Below, piece by piece: positions 7,789-15,606 of a DNA stretch of 64,000 bases. Positions within the stretch are counted from its first letter, which is position 1; the number at the start of each line of letters is the position of its first letter. The translations under genes were made by a program, and so were the position numbers. The stretch is from Agromyces atrinae (GTDB taxonomy: Bacteria; Actinomycetota; Actinomycetes; Actinomycetales; Microbacteriaceae). The stretch covers positions 930,001 through 994,000 of the forward strand of contig NZ_JACCBI010000001.1 in NCBI RefSeq assembly GCF_013407835.1, given 5' to 3'. The notes under the pieces were generated by a model. The model was not told where the DNA came from. It did no database searches and saw only the letters and a list, made by a program, of their open reading frames with translations.

Positions 7789-8202
7789 GTGGATCTCTTG
7801 AAGCAACGCGGTCGCGGCTTCACCATCGTCGAACTGCTCATAGTGGTAGTCGTCATCGCGATCCTGGCAGCGATCACGATCGTGAGTTACCAAGGCATCA
7901 CGGCGCGCGCTAATGACAGCGCAGTGCAGAGTGACCTGAGCGCGGTCGCAAATAAACTCCAGGCATACTACGTGGAGAACGGCGCATACCCGCAGGACAC
8001 CACGCAACTTGCTGCGGCGAAGCTAGGCGCATCTCGCGGATCGTACGGGCGTCACGCGACCGCAAACCTTGGCGACTACAACCTTCTCTACTGTCGCCCT
8101 CAGAGTGATCCGACTCGGTTCGCTCTTATCGCGTCTTCCGCCAGCGGCAATCTCTTCCGATGGTTGGACGGTTCCGTGACGAGCATGTCCCGATCCAACT
8201 GA
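7789..8202 (+). CDS. Orphan type IV pilin-like protein (prepilin)
   Basis: This 137-residue secreted or membrane protein has a textbook class III signal: a short basic leader (MDLLKQRGRG), the prepilin peptidase site G|FTIVE with Glu at mature position 5, and a 20-residue hydrophobic helix rich in Val, Ile and Ala. The helix continues into the amphipathic stretch YQGITARANDSAVQSDLSAVANKLQAYY, and a small globular C-terminal domain follows with AYPQDTTQL, common in pseudopilins of Gram-positive bacteria. It starts at GTG 7789. No assembly ATPase, platform protein or prepilin peptidase is encoded nearby, so maturation would depend on host genes. It may modify host pili or the cell surface. Confidence 0.8.
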   Translation: MDLLKQRGRGFTIVELLIVVVVIAILAAITIVSYQGITARANDSAVQSDLSAVANKLQAYYVENGAYPQDTTQLAAAKLGASRGSYGRHATANLGDYNLLYCRPQSDPTRFALIASSASGNLFRWLDGSVTSMSRSN

Positions 8203-8353
8203 GACACCTTCAATGTGCCCAGCGCGACACTCTGCTCGCAAGCGGGAATCACAACCGGTTCCGCGCAATTGTGGGCGTATCAAGCTGGCGCGTGGCAGTC
8301 ATGGATTGCCAACTAGCGTCGCGGGACTCAGGTCATGCCGCGTTCGCACCCAG

Positions 8354-8572
8354 TCACCAGCCGTCGGGGCGCCATCCCTCCTCGAATCGCTGCCAGTCCT
8401 CGGGCTCGATGTCCGGCCGACGGAGGGCAGTTTCGACCTGCTCGACTGTCATCTCGCCGAGCTGCACCTTGTCGAGGATCTCGACAGCTCCGTCTTCGCC
8501 CCACAGCTGATAGATCTCATCGAACAGATGGGCGGGCAGAATCGGAGCCCCCGTCGTCTTTCGCTTTGCCAT
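8354..8572 (-). CDS. Small acidic protein of unknown function
   Basis: The product has 72 residues, with a basic start (MAKRKTTG) and an acidic helical body (LFDEIYQLWGEDGAVEILDKVQLGEMTVEQVETAL). I do not recognise it. A strong AGGGAGGG ribosome-binding site lies directly upstream of ATG 8572, which supports expression. It is flanked by about 150 bases without genes on its 3' side and diverges from the next gene. Confidence 0.6.
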   Translation of the reverse strand: MAKRKTTGAPILPAHLFDEIYQLWGEDGAVEILDKVQLGEMTVEQVETALRRPDIEPEDWQRFEEGWRPDGW

Positions 8573-8652
8573 TGGTTCCCTCCCTGCTCGAAGGATAGTT
8601 CACACAGGCCTGAGGTGACGGCAGAAGTTCGACCGCTGGGTATCGTTGCGAC

Positions 8653-9165
8653 ATGGGGCTTGAAGATGGCATCGCCGCCGGTCAGACGACCGCGGAGGAG
8701 ATCAACCGGAAGCTCACCGAAGCAGCGCTGAAGGCTCGGCGGGACGGGGAAGTGGCTGCCGCGAAGATCATCGCCGTTGGCAGGAGTGCCGCGGAGTACC
8801 TTGTCACTCACGGCGTGAAGCCACAGCTCGAAGTGACCGGCGGAGGCAGCTTCTTCAATCGACCGAAAGCTGGACGCAAGGTCTGGGTGCTCCCCTACGT
8901 CGACGGTGCCCGGTTCGCTGTCACTGAAGAAGGGGGGCTGTACACGCTTGGAGCACGAGGGAATGTCTACGCCGACATGGTTAGAGTCCAGGAGAAGCTG
9001 GCTCGTCGCCTTGGTTTCGTCTACTTCGAGCAGGGGCTCGCGACCATCGATCCGAGTAAATGCAGCGTTAACGCGGCTAGCGGAACGGTGTGCCCAAGCC
9101 CCAGGCACCCCGATATCGAGTACATGGTCGGGAAAGCCATCGGACTCCTCGAGGCGCAGAGCTAG
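8653..9165 (+). CDS. Protein of unknown function, 170 residues
   Basis: The first 60 residues are helical and charged (TTAEEINRKLTEAALKARRDGEVAAAKIIAVGRSAAEYL). The second half is a beta-rich domain (VWVLPYVDGARFAVTEEGGLYTL, then GFVYFEQGLATIDP) with two Cys residues (SKCSVNAASGTVC) near the C-terminus. No family is recognised. ATG 8653 has no strong ribosome-binding site. It faces a convergent gene that begins nine bases after its stop. Confidence 0.55.
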   Translation: MGLEDGIAAGQTTAEEINRKLTEAALKARRDGEVAAAKIIAVGRSAAEYLVTHGVKPQLEVTGGGSFFNRPKAGRKVWVLPYVDGARFAVTEEGGLYTLGARGNVYADMVRVQEKLARRLGFVYFEQGLATIDPSKCSVNAASGTVCPSPRHPDIEYMVGKAIGLLEAQS

Positions 9166-9173
9166 CAGCCCAC

Positions 9174-10025
9174 TCAGCGAACCTCCCAGCCCTCTGGGAG
9201 GTTCATCGTGTTCGGGTCGCGCCGTTCGGCCCAGATGGCGCCGTCAGTGACGAGGCCGGTTACGTCGCCTGGAGGTGTGTGTCGCCACCATTGCAGCGAC
9301 ACCTCGACGGCGCGCTCACGGAACGTGCGCCGGTGAACAGCGACCCGGGGATCGGCTGTCCAGGCGAAGACACTCCATACTGGCCAGATCGGCATGCTCC
9401 AGCCGACGCGGACGACGGCCATGCGCTCGGCGAACCCAGCATCCAGATTGAGGGATGATTCCGGGAGCACGACGCGGCGATGCACGAAGTCGGGCATCGT
9501 GGGGTGCGGTCGAACCGTGAAGTCGAACGCAACCGGCTCGCCGTCAATCTCAACGACGGGAGGCTCCCACGCCTCTTTGCGGAGGTTGAAGTCGAGGACC
9601 GGTTGGAACGCGTTGCCGGACAGGAATACGGAAACGAACGCCCAGGGGCGAGCGTGCTCGTCGCGGTCGCGGATGAGCGTCACAAGCTCCTTGATGCCGC
9701 GCTCGGAGCGACGCCATGGTGTCGACACGTCCGCAGCGAAATGCTCGCTCACATACTGGGTGCGCCGCTGATCCACGGAGCCCAACCCCACGCCCGCACC
9801 TGACAGGTAGAAGAACGCGCCGACCGACGTGCCCGGATCGGTGCCGTGCTGCTCGTAGAGGCGCATCAGTTCATCGAATGCGCGCTCGAGGATCCCGTCA
9901 CCGAGCGCTTCGACGAGGTAGAACAGCCCGGTCATTCGCGTGACGGTCGGCTCGCCCTGCCCCCGCCGAAACAGCCGCAGCTCGCGGATCAGTTCATCGC
10001 GCACTGGATCAGCGGGCTCTGCCAT
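9174..10025 (-). CDS. Protein of unknown function, 283 residues
   Basis: This soluble protein has no recognised domain. The N-terminal half is alpha-helical (RDELIRELRLFRRGQGE, then ILERAFDELMRLYEQHG). The C-terminal half is richer in beta strands and Trp, with VAFDFTVRPHPTMPDFV and WRHTPPGDVTGLV. ATG 10025 is chosen as the first start consistent with the coding pattern; a frame open to 10643 continues upstream only by reading antisense through two real genes. No clear ribosome-binding site is seen. It converges with the 170-residue gene and diverges from the small-gene pair to its right. Confidence 0.55.
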   Translation of the reverse strand: MAEPADPVRDELIRELRLFRRGQGEPTVTRMTGLFYLVEALGDGILERAFDELMRLYEQHGTDPGTSVGAFFYLSGAGVGLGSVDQRRTQYVSEHFAADVSTPWRRSERGIKELVTLIRDRDEHARPWAFVSVFLSGNAFQPVLDFNLRKEAWEPPVVEIDGEPVAFDFTVRPHPTMPDFVHRRVVLPESSLNLDAGFAERMAVVRVGWSMPIWPVWSVFAWTADPRVAVHRRTFRERAVEVSLQWWRHTPPGDVTGLVTDGAIWAERRDPNTMNLPEGWEVR

Positions 10026-10121
10026 GTTGCCAATTTTGCGCCAAAGACAGGACGAACGCCGCGCCTGAGCCTGGAAGTACGAACTCCCCATCCGCAGGGA
10101 GCTACCTCCAGGAGGCAGAAG

Positions 10122-10430
10122 ATGACCGCATCCGAACTGCTCCCCACCACGGGGAGTGCCATGAGCCCGCAGGGGCTCTCTTCGTTGTCGCTGGGCATCC
10201 AGCGGCAGACCCGTCGCGAGGTGGAGCGGGTGCAGTCCCGCGCCATCGTCGCCAAGCTCACCGAGGACGGCCGTGCGTTCGTGACGCACGCGGCGCTCGA
10301 GCACGTCGGTGCCCTGACCGCGCTCGAGCAGCACCTCATCACGGTCGCGCCGCTCGGGGAGGCCCGCTACCGCGAGATCGTCGACAGCTACACGCTGGGC
10401 GCCTCGGCGGCGATTCGGCGGTGGCAGTGA
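10122..10430 (+). CDS. Small helical protein of unknown function, first of a coupled pair
   Basis: The product has 102 residues. After a low-complexity start it is almost entirely helical, with QTRREVERVQSRAIVAKLTEDGRAF and LTALEQHLITVAPLGEARYREIVDSY, patterns I associate with small proteins of actinobacterial plasmids and integrative elements. AGGAGG precedes ATG 10122 at good spacing. The TGA stop overlaps the ATG of the following gene (TGATG), so the two are translationally coupled. No transmembrane segment is present. A DNA-binding or partition-accessory role is possible but not shown. Confidence 0.65.
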   Translation: MTASELLPTTGSAMSPQGLSSLSLGIQRQTRREVERVQSRAIVAKLTEDGRAFVTHAALEHVGALTALEQHLITVAPLGEARYREIVDSYTLGASAAIRRWQ

Positions 10431-10711
10431 TGGCGACCACGACCCGCGACGCCTTCGACCGCCTGGTCGATGTCTCCGCCGAGACGATCCAGTGGGCACG
10501 CGAACTGGTGGTCGCCGTCCGAAACTCCTTCGGCGAGCGCCGCCGTGCGCGCATCGAGGCCGAGCTCGACCGCAAGCAGGACGAGCTGCGCCGCACCGTG
10601 CTCCAGCTGGCCGACGCGCTCGGTATGGAAGCCCACGAGGCACGCAAGGCGCTCATCCGCGAGTCCTTCCTCGCCTCGGGGCGCACGCCGAGCGAGCCCT
10701 CGGACTCGTGA
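10430..10711 (+). CDS. Small coiled-coil protein of unknown function
   Basis: The 93-residue product is nearly all helix, with a likely coiled coil over residues 20-70 (ETIQWARELVVAVRNSFGERRRARIEAELDRKQDELRRTVLQLADAL). A sharply basic patch in the centre would suit nucleic-acid contact. ATG 10430 shares a base with the previous stop. The next gene in the same direction, the methyltransferase, lies 193 bases downstream beyond a hairpin, so this pair may be a separate transcript. Confidence 0.65.
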   Translation: MATTTRDAFDRLVDVSAETIQWARELVVAVRNSFGERRRARIEAELDRKQDELRRTVLQLADALGMEAHEARKALIRESFLASGRTPSEPSDS

Positions 10712-10777
10712 TCTGAACCGCGGCGGCGCAGACGCTGACCATCCGCGTCCGCGTCGCCGCACCAGTGTTCGCCGGTG

Positions 10778-10816
10778 TTCCGTTCGTTGTGGTTTTCGCA
10801 ACGACAACGACCGGAA
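10778..10816. repeat. 13-bp inverted repeat upstream of the methyltransferase
   Basis: TTCCGTTCGTTGT (10778-10790) is the inverse of ACAACGACCGGAA (10804-10816) with one mismatch and a 13-base loop. It lies between the small-gene pair and the methyltransferase. There is no T-run, so it is either a weak terminator or a protein-binding site. Confidence 0.5.
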
Positions 10817-10904
10817 TATTGACGACCCGATTTCGGACGCGCATAACCAGTCCTCGCCATCGCTCGCACGCTTCGCTGCGGGCTGGAGAAAGGAGTTCCT
10901 TGAC

Positions 10905-11519
10905 ATGATCAACCAGACACCGGGCGCCGCAGTAGCGTCGCCGCACAAGAAGTACGCCGTGATCTACGCCGACCCGCCCTGGGACATCGCCCAGGCCGGC
11001 GCCCGCGGCGCCGTCAACCACTACGACCTGATGAACCTCGACCGCATCAAGCAGATGCCGATCGCCGAGCTCGCCGCCGACAACGCGACGCTGCTGCTGT
11101 GGACGACCAACGCGGCGCTGCCCGGGGCGCTGGAGGTCATGAAGGCGTGGGGCTTCACCTACAAGACGAACGCCGTCTGGGACAAGTACTACATGGGGCT
11201 CGGGAACTACTTCCGCGGCTCGCACGAGATCTTGCTCCACGGCGTGCGGGGCAAGGCGCCATTCAAGTTCCGCGGCCAGCGTTCCACGCTGCTGTTCCCG
11301 CGGCAGGCGCACAGCCAGAAGCCCGAAGAAATGATCCCGCTGATCGAGCGCGTGCTCGACGGCCCCTACCTCGAACTGTTCGCCAGGCAGCGTCCCAACA
11401 GCCACGCGGACTGGTCGGTGTGGGGCAACGAGATCGAGTCCGACATCACGATCCCGGGGTATCCGGTGCCGAGCGACTTCACGCGGGCCGGCGCAGATGG
11501 AGGGGCTGGTGATGAATGA
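10905..11519 (+). CDS. MT-A70 family adenine N6-methyltransferase
   Basis: This 204-residue enzyme is predicted to transfer a methyl group from S-adenosylmethionine to N6 of adenine in DNA. The catalytic DPPW motif stands at residues 23-26 (VIYADPPWDI), and the downstream strand ATLLLWTTNAALPGAL, the central GFTYKTNAVWDK and a C-terminal SQKPEEMIPLIERV complete the MT-A70 pattern. The length fits the small bacterial and phage forms. GAAAGGAG lies about ten bases before ATG 10905. The stop overlaps the start of a small membrane protein. On a mobile element such an enzyme typically protects incoming DNA from restriction or marks it; no cognate nuclease lies adjacent. Confidence 0.88.
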   Translation: MINQTPGAAVASPHKKYAVIYADPPWDIAQAGARGAVNHYDLMNLDRIKQMPIAELAADNATLLLWTTNAALPGALEVMKAWGFTYKTNAVWDKYYMGLGNYFRGSHEILLHGVRGKAPFKFRGQRSTLLFPRQAHSQKPEEMIPLIERVLDGPYLELFARQRPNSHADWSVWGNEIESDITIPGYPVPSDFTRAGADGGAGDE

Positions 11520-11719
11520 TGCCGGACGAAACCCCCGCGCCCACGCCGACGCGCTTCTTTCGCGCCTGCCTGCTGATTCTCGGCGGAATCGTCGCTCTCT
11601 GGCTCGCCTTGGAGCTGCTCGCGCACTTCTGGGGATGGCTCCTCCTGATCGCTGGCATAGCCCTCGTCTGGTGGTGCGCGGTCATCATCTACCGCTACTG
11701 GTGGGGTCGGCGATTCTAA
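11516..11719 (+). CDS. Small membrane protein with two transmembrane helices
   Basis: The 67-residue product has a short polar N-terminus (MMPDETPAPTPTRFF) and two hydrophobic helices, about residues 17-36 and 39-58, with a tight GW turn, and ends YRYWWGRRF. It would insert as a hairpin in the cytoplasmic membrane. It is coupled to the methyltransferase by a four-base ATGA overlap and has a GGAGG site within the upstream gene. The function is unknown; a membrane protein tied to a DNA methyltransferase is uncommon. Confidence 0.65.
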   Translation: MMPDETPAPTPTRFFRACLLILGGIVALWLALELLAHFWGWLLLIAGIALVWWCAVIIYRYWWGRRF

Positions 11720-11779
11720 GCATGAGCACGTTCACCTCTGTCGAGTCGTTGTGGAATGGACAACGACGCTTCAAAACGC

Positions 11780-11808
11780 TTGACAAATGTGCCGTTCGAG
11801 TTCGTAAT
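11780..11808 (+). promoter_or_regulatory. Candidate promoter of the transfer-recombination operon
   Basis: A perfect -35 box TTGACA (11780-11785) is followed after 17 bases by CGTAAT (11803-11808), which matches four of the six -10 positions. It stands about 100 bases upstream of the first gene of the operon that runs to the recombinase. Confidence 0.45.
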
Positions 11809-11909
11809 AAGCGCCATTGTGCCCATTCGGCTTATGGCCATGGGCGATCCGACCGACCTTCTGCGACTGATACGCGAACCCCAATCCGTGGTGGGAAGGA
11901 GGTTGGCGC

Positions 11910-12110
11910 ATGACCAATCGTGCCCGCGGCAACCGCCGCTATCGGAAGAGCGTGGACCGGCGCGTCCAGGTGTTCTCCGAGTCCAACAGCGAAACGCGCA
12001 CCGAGCGGATCGCCCGCATCATCACTAGCGCCGGCCTCGAACAAGCTCGCGTCGAAGCCGCCGCTCGCGCCGAACACGTCGAACGTGACGAAGGAGGCGA
12101 GCATGCCTGA
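11910..12110 (+). CDS. Small basic protein at the head of the transfer operon
   Basis: The product has 66 residues. Its start is very basic (MTNRARGNRRYRKSVDRRVQ) and a helix follows, TRTERIARIITSAGLEQARVEAAARAEH. Small basic proteins often precede the TraG-like ATPase gene in actinobacterial elements; DNA binding is plausible but unproven. AAGGAGG stands before ATG 11910. The end overlaps the ATPase start by eight bases. Confidence 0.6.
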   Translation: MTNRARGNRRYRKSVDRRVQVFSESNSETRTERIARIITSAGLEQARVEAAARAEHVERDEGGEHA

Positions 12111-14229
12111 CCTGGTTCTCACTCGTCTGCATCTGCCGCGCCCACTCGGCGCCGACAGCGTGACTCGGCTGATGGCGCGCCTGATGAGCGTCGACGCTCC
12201 ACGCCCGCTCATTTTCGAGGTACACGCCAGCGCTGACGGTGTGAAGCACCTCGTCGGCTACCCGTCAGCGGCCACACCGCGCCTCAAGCGCCTCCTTCAG
12301 GGCCACCTGCCAGGCCTCGCCCTTGAGCCCGCCACACGGCCGGACGTGGCCGCCGTCAGCCGCATTGTGGCGCACCCCGGCGTCCTGCCACTCGCCGACA
12401 TCGATCCGGAGCAGGTCGCGTCGGCGATCTACCAAGCACTCGCTGCACGACGCGGCGAAGATCATGTTGCGCTGCAGCTCATCCTGGGACGTACGCACGC
12501 GGCGCGTTCGGTCTCAGCGAAGTCGGCGGACCCGATGCAGCCACTCGCGTCCCTCGTGTTCGAAGGCGTCCGCGCCGTGGAGCCCGAGACCCGTAGGCGC
12601 CTTCAGCAGCGTGCCGCCCAGCCGACGACCGCGGCGACGCTCCGAATCGGGGTCATTGCTGGAAATCAGAAGCGCACCGGCGCGCTCGTCTGGGAAGTAT
12701 TCGGCGCTGTCCAACTCCTGCAGAGTCCTGAACTTCGACTCAGTCTCAACTACGACTCGTCGAGCCGCTGGCGCGCGGCAACCGCTCGCGCCGCGTTTCG
12801 GCTTTCACCGGACGAACTGACGTCGATGCTGGCGTGGCCGCTCGGCGAGCGCGACTATCCCGGCATCGCCGGCGCCCATCCGCGTCGCTTGCCGGTGCTC
12901 GAGATCGTCAGCGCGACGTCGTCGGTATTTGCGACCGGTACCGCACCGGGTCCGGAGCGTCTGATCGGGATGGATCCGGCCAGTCGGCTGCAGCACCTGG
13001 TAGCGACCGGGCCGACGGGCTCGGGCAAGTCCACCGTGCTGGAGCACCTCATCCTCTCCGACATTGAGGCTGGTCGGGCCTGCGTAGTCGTCGAGCCCAA
13101 GGCGCAACTGATCGACAGCGTGCTCGATCGCATCGCTCCGGAGCGTGCGGAATGCGTTGTTGTACTGGACGCTGCCGACGCGATGCCGGTGGGGTTCAAC
13201 CCGCTCGACATCGGCGACCGCGATCCGGACGTCGTGGTCGACGGCATCATCGCCGCCCTCGCTGCCGTCTTTGAAGAGGGGTGGGGGCCACGCACCGAGT
13301 ACCTGATCCACGGTGCGCTCCTATCGCTCGCCCGGGCTGGGCAACGGGCCACCGATCCATACACGCTCATCGAACTGCCACGCCTCCTAACGGACGTTGC
13401 CTTCCGACGCCCAGTGATCGCCGCGATCCAGGACGACGCGACGCTGGCCTCCTTCTGGGCCGAATTCGAGGAGCTCAGTCCCGCCCAGCGCGCCGCCATG
13501 GTCGCCGCGCCGCTCAACAAGCTCCGCAAGATCCTGCTGCGAGGGCCGCTTGTCCGCATGCTCGGACAGGCACGACCGCGCTTCCGGCTCCGCGACGTCT
13601 TCCGCGAGCGGAGCGTCGTCCTGGTGCCACTGAACGATGCACTGATCGGCACCGGTGCCGCCAAGCTCCTCGGCAGCCTGATCGTCGCCGAACTCTGGAA
13701 CGCGACGCTGGAGCGTGCCCGCGAGAAGCATCCGACGAAGCGGCCGGGGATGGTGTTCGTCGACGAAGTGCAGAACTATCTCCATCTGCCGACTTCGATC
13801 GCCGACGCCCTCGCGACCTCACGTTCCTATGGCGTCGCCTGGCATCTGGCGCACCAGTACCGGGGCCAGCTTCCACCCGCCATGCGCGCGGCGCTCGACA
13901 CGAATGCGCGCAGCAAGATCTGCTTCGCCGTCGGCCCGGACGACGCCCGAGATCTCGCCCGGATGGCCCCGCAACTGTCTGCCGACGACTTCCAGGCGTT
14001 GCCCCGCTTCGAAATCTACGCCCACCTGGTTGCTGGGGGCGTGCCAGTCGAATGGTGCTCGGGGCGCACCCTGCCGCCGCGCCCCGCGCTCGGTACTCGC
14101 GCGAAAGTCCGCCAGCGCAGCCGGGACCGCTATGGCGCCCTGCCACCAACCACATCCGAAGCCGCAGCAACCACGTCGCCAAAGGAACAGGCGGGCCGAC
14201 CGACCAACCAGAAGGCGAGGCGCGCATGA
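12103..14229 (+). CDS. TraG/VirD4-like DNA-translocating ATPase (coupling-protein type)
   Basis: The product has 708 residues. It carries a RecA/FtsK-type motor: Walker A GPTGSGKST at about residue 305, Walker B MVFVDEVQNY at about 552, and a downstream SRSYGVAWHLAHQY sensor region typical of VirD4/TraG/HerA proteins. Residues 1-290 form a separate N-terminal domain without membrane helices, unlike classical VirD4, so the protein is probably soluble or recruited to the membrane by a partner. The C-terminus is basic and disordered, with GTRAKVRQRSRDRY. ATG 12103 follows GAAGGAGG. It likely moves element DNA during transfer or replication. No VirB4-like ATPase or mating-pore gene is present in the window. 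Confidence 0.82.
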   Translation: MPDLVLTRLHLPRPLGADSVTRLMARLMSVDAPRPLIFEVHASADGVKHLVGYPSAATPRLKRLLQGHLPGLALEPATRPDVAAVSRIVAHPGVLPLADIDPEQVASAIYQALAARRGEDHVALQLILGRTHAARSVSAKSADPMQPLASLVFEGVRAVEPETRRRLQQRAAQPTTAATLRIGVIAGNQKRTGALVWEVFGAVQLLQSPELRLSLNYDSSSRWRAATARAAFRLSPDELTSMLAWPLGERDYPGIAGAHPRRLPVLEIVSATSSVFATGTAPGPERLIGMDPASRLQHLVATGPTGSGKSTVLEHLILSDIEAGRACVVVEPKAQLIDSVLDRIAPERAECVVVLDAADAMPVGFNPLDIGDRDPDVVVDGIIAALAAVFEEGWGPRTEYLIHGALLSLARAGQRATDPYTLIELPRLLTDVAFRRPVIAAIQDDATLASFWAEFEELSPAQRAAMVAAPLNKLRKILLRGPLVRMLGQARPRFRLRDVFRERSVVLVPLNDALIGTGAAKLLGSLIVAELWNATLERAREKHPTKRPGMVFVDEVQNYLHLPTSIADALATSRSYGVAWHLAHQYRGQLPPAMRAALDTNARSKICFAVGPDDARDLARMAPQLSADDFQALPRFEIYAHLVAGGVPVEWCSGRTLPPRPALGTRAKVRQRSRDRYGALPPTTSEAAATTSPKEQAGRPTNQKARRA

Positions 14230-14408
14230 TCGTTTGTTACGTCTTCAACCACTGGATCGCCCTGTCCGCTCGACGTTCCAGCCGCTGTTCGCTCCACGAC
14301 GAACACCCGCCGCCACGTTCGGCCGTGTTCCGGCGAACCTCGGCCGGTGCAGGCGCGGACTGCCCCTGCGTTGCACGAGCCTTCACGTCAGCCCGGAGGG
14401 CAGCCTAG
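14226..14408 (+). CDS. Doubtful 60-codon ORF between the ATPase and replication-relaxation genes
   Basis: The ATG overlaps the ATPase stop as ATGA, and the TAG lies two bases before the next ATG, so the arrangement is that of a coupled gene. The product, MIVCYVFNHWIALSARRSSR and on, is rich in Arg, Ser and Cys, has no recognised motif and looks like a chance ORF. The stretch 14310-14345 contains overlapping inverted repeats around GTTCGGCCGTGTTCCGGCGA, so it may instead serve as a DNA or RNA signal. Confidence 0.25.
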   Translation: MIVCYVFNHWIALSARRSSRCSLHDEHPPPRSAVFRRTSAGAGADCPCVARAFTSARRAA

Positions 14409-14410
14409 TG

Positions 14411-15253
14411 ATGGCCGCTGTTCGTCATCTCGACCTCGAGGAGCACCTCACCGAACGCGACGTTCGCATACTCGAGGATCTCGAACGCTTTCGACTTCTT
14501 ACTACTCGACAGCTGCAGAGACTGCACTTTCCGGCTGAGCCGCTAGGTCCACATGTCACGGTGAGCGGTGCGACGCGAGGGACGACCCGCGTGCTGAACC
14601 GACTCGAAACTCGAGGTGCAATCACTCGGCCGGCCCGGAGAATCGGCGGCATCAAGCACGGCTCGGCCGTCACCATCTGGCAGCTCGGGCCAGCGGGCGA
14701 CCGCTACCTTCGTGCCCGACGCGGCGAACCACGGCGGCGACGCTACGACGAGCCAGGTCTCACATTCGCCGCTCACACCCTCGCCGTCGCCGACATCGCG
14801 GTCAGTCTGCTTGAGCAGGCTCACGCCCGCCGCCTCGAGCTCCTCGAGCTCGAACTCGAGCCGGCCAACTGGCGCAGCTTCAACGGCAGCGGCGCATCCG
14901 TGATCACGCTCAAGCCCGACCTCCTGGTCGTCACCGCGGACGCCAACACCGAGACGCACTCGTTCATCGAGGTCGACCGCGCCACCGAGCACCTACCCGC
15001 CGTACTTCGAAAGTGCCACACCTACCAGCGCCACTGGCGCACGGGCATCGAGCAGCAGACGCGGGACCTGTACCCGGCCGTCGTCTGGATCGTTCCCGGC
15101 ATCGACCGCGCCCAGAAGATCCGCGAAGCCATCGCTGCCGACCGCGGGCTCGACCCGGGCCTGTTCACCATCATCACCGGCGAGCACACGCTCGCGACGC
15201 TGGCCCCGTACGGGTCGTCATCATCACTCATCCCGAAAGGAGGAATCACATGA
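14411..15253 (+). CDS. Replication-relaxation family protein
   Basis: This 280-residue protein matches the replication-relaxation (Replic_Relax) type found on actinobacterial and firmicute plasmids and integrative elements. It begins with a winged-helix-like region (LTERDVRILEDLERFRLLTTRQLQRLHF). The signature FAAHTLAVADIAVSLL follows, and then a nuclease-like core: LKPDLLVVTA, HSFIEVDRATEHL and RKCHTYQRHW, whose E-D pair and conserved H/Y residues suggest metal-dependent DNA cleavage or nicking. The family is thought to act as a DNA relaxation or initiation protein, so it may take the place of a relaxase. ATG 14411 is preceded by GGAGGG at long spacing, and the stop overlaps the next gene as ACATGA. 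Confidence 0.85.
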   Translation: MAAVRHLDLEEHLTERDVRILEDLERFRLLTTRQLQRLHFPAEPLGPHVTVSGATRGTTRVLNRLETRGAITRPARRIGGIKHGSAVTIWQLGPAGDRYLRARRGEPRRRRYDEPGLTFAAHTLAVADIAVSLLEQAHARRLELLELELEPANWRSFNGSGASVITLKPDLLVVTADANTETHSFIEVDRATEHLPAVLRKCHTYQRHWRTGIEQQTRDLYPAVVWIVPGIDRAQKIREAIAADRGLDPGLFTIITGEHTLATLAPYGSSSSLIPKGGIT

Positions 15254-15606
15254 ACTCATCAACCATCCCCGTCGCGCCTGCGGGCGCCGACAACAACAAC
15301 AACCTGCGCGCCATGCCCAAGTTCCCGAAGTGGATGCGCACCATCGACCAGACCGAGCACGCACATTTCATCATCGACGCCTGGCTCACGCTCGACCCGA
15401 ACAGCCGCGACGCCTTCCTCGCGCAACTCATCGCAGCCACCATTCACGACGGCCCCGGCAGCGCGCTCGAGCGCTTCGCCGGAACCGGCATCCTCGACGC
15501 CGAAGCTGCGCTCGCTGAACTCAACGATGTCACGGTCCCGATCGAGCGAGAGCCCTGGCTCGACGCGCTCGGGCGCTACATCATAACCGCGGGGAAGCGC
15601 TCATGA
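15250..15606 (+). CDS. Protein of unknown function sharing a domain with the next gene
   Basis: The product has 118 residues. After a flexible Asn-rich leader (GADNNNNL) it is helical. The segment from ALERFAGTGILDAEAALAEL to WLDALGRYII resembles residues 60-118 of the downstream protein (ALAEFGRTGE ... LIDWLGTYLID), suggesting a duplicated domain. AAAGGAGG precedes ATG 15250, and both ends overlap their neighbours by four bases. Its role is unknown; a partner of the downstream ArdA-like protein is an attractive guess. Confidence 0.65.
   Translation: MNSSTIPVAPAGADNNNNLRAMPKFPKWMRTIDQTEHAHFIIDAWLTLDPNSRDAFLAQLIAATIHDGPGSALERFAGTGILDAEAALAELNDVTVPIEREPWLDALGRYIITAGKRS

Noticed and set aside
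11722..11913. 63-codon plus-strand ORF MSTFTSVESLWNGQ...
   Set aside because: It spans the candidate promoter and the ribosome-binding site of the next gene, has no ribosome-binding site of its own and lacks coding bias.
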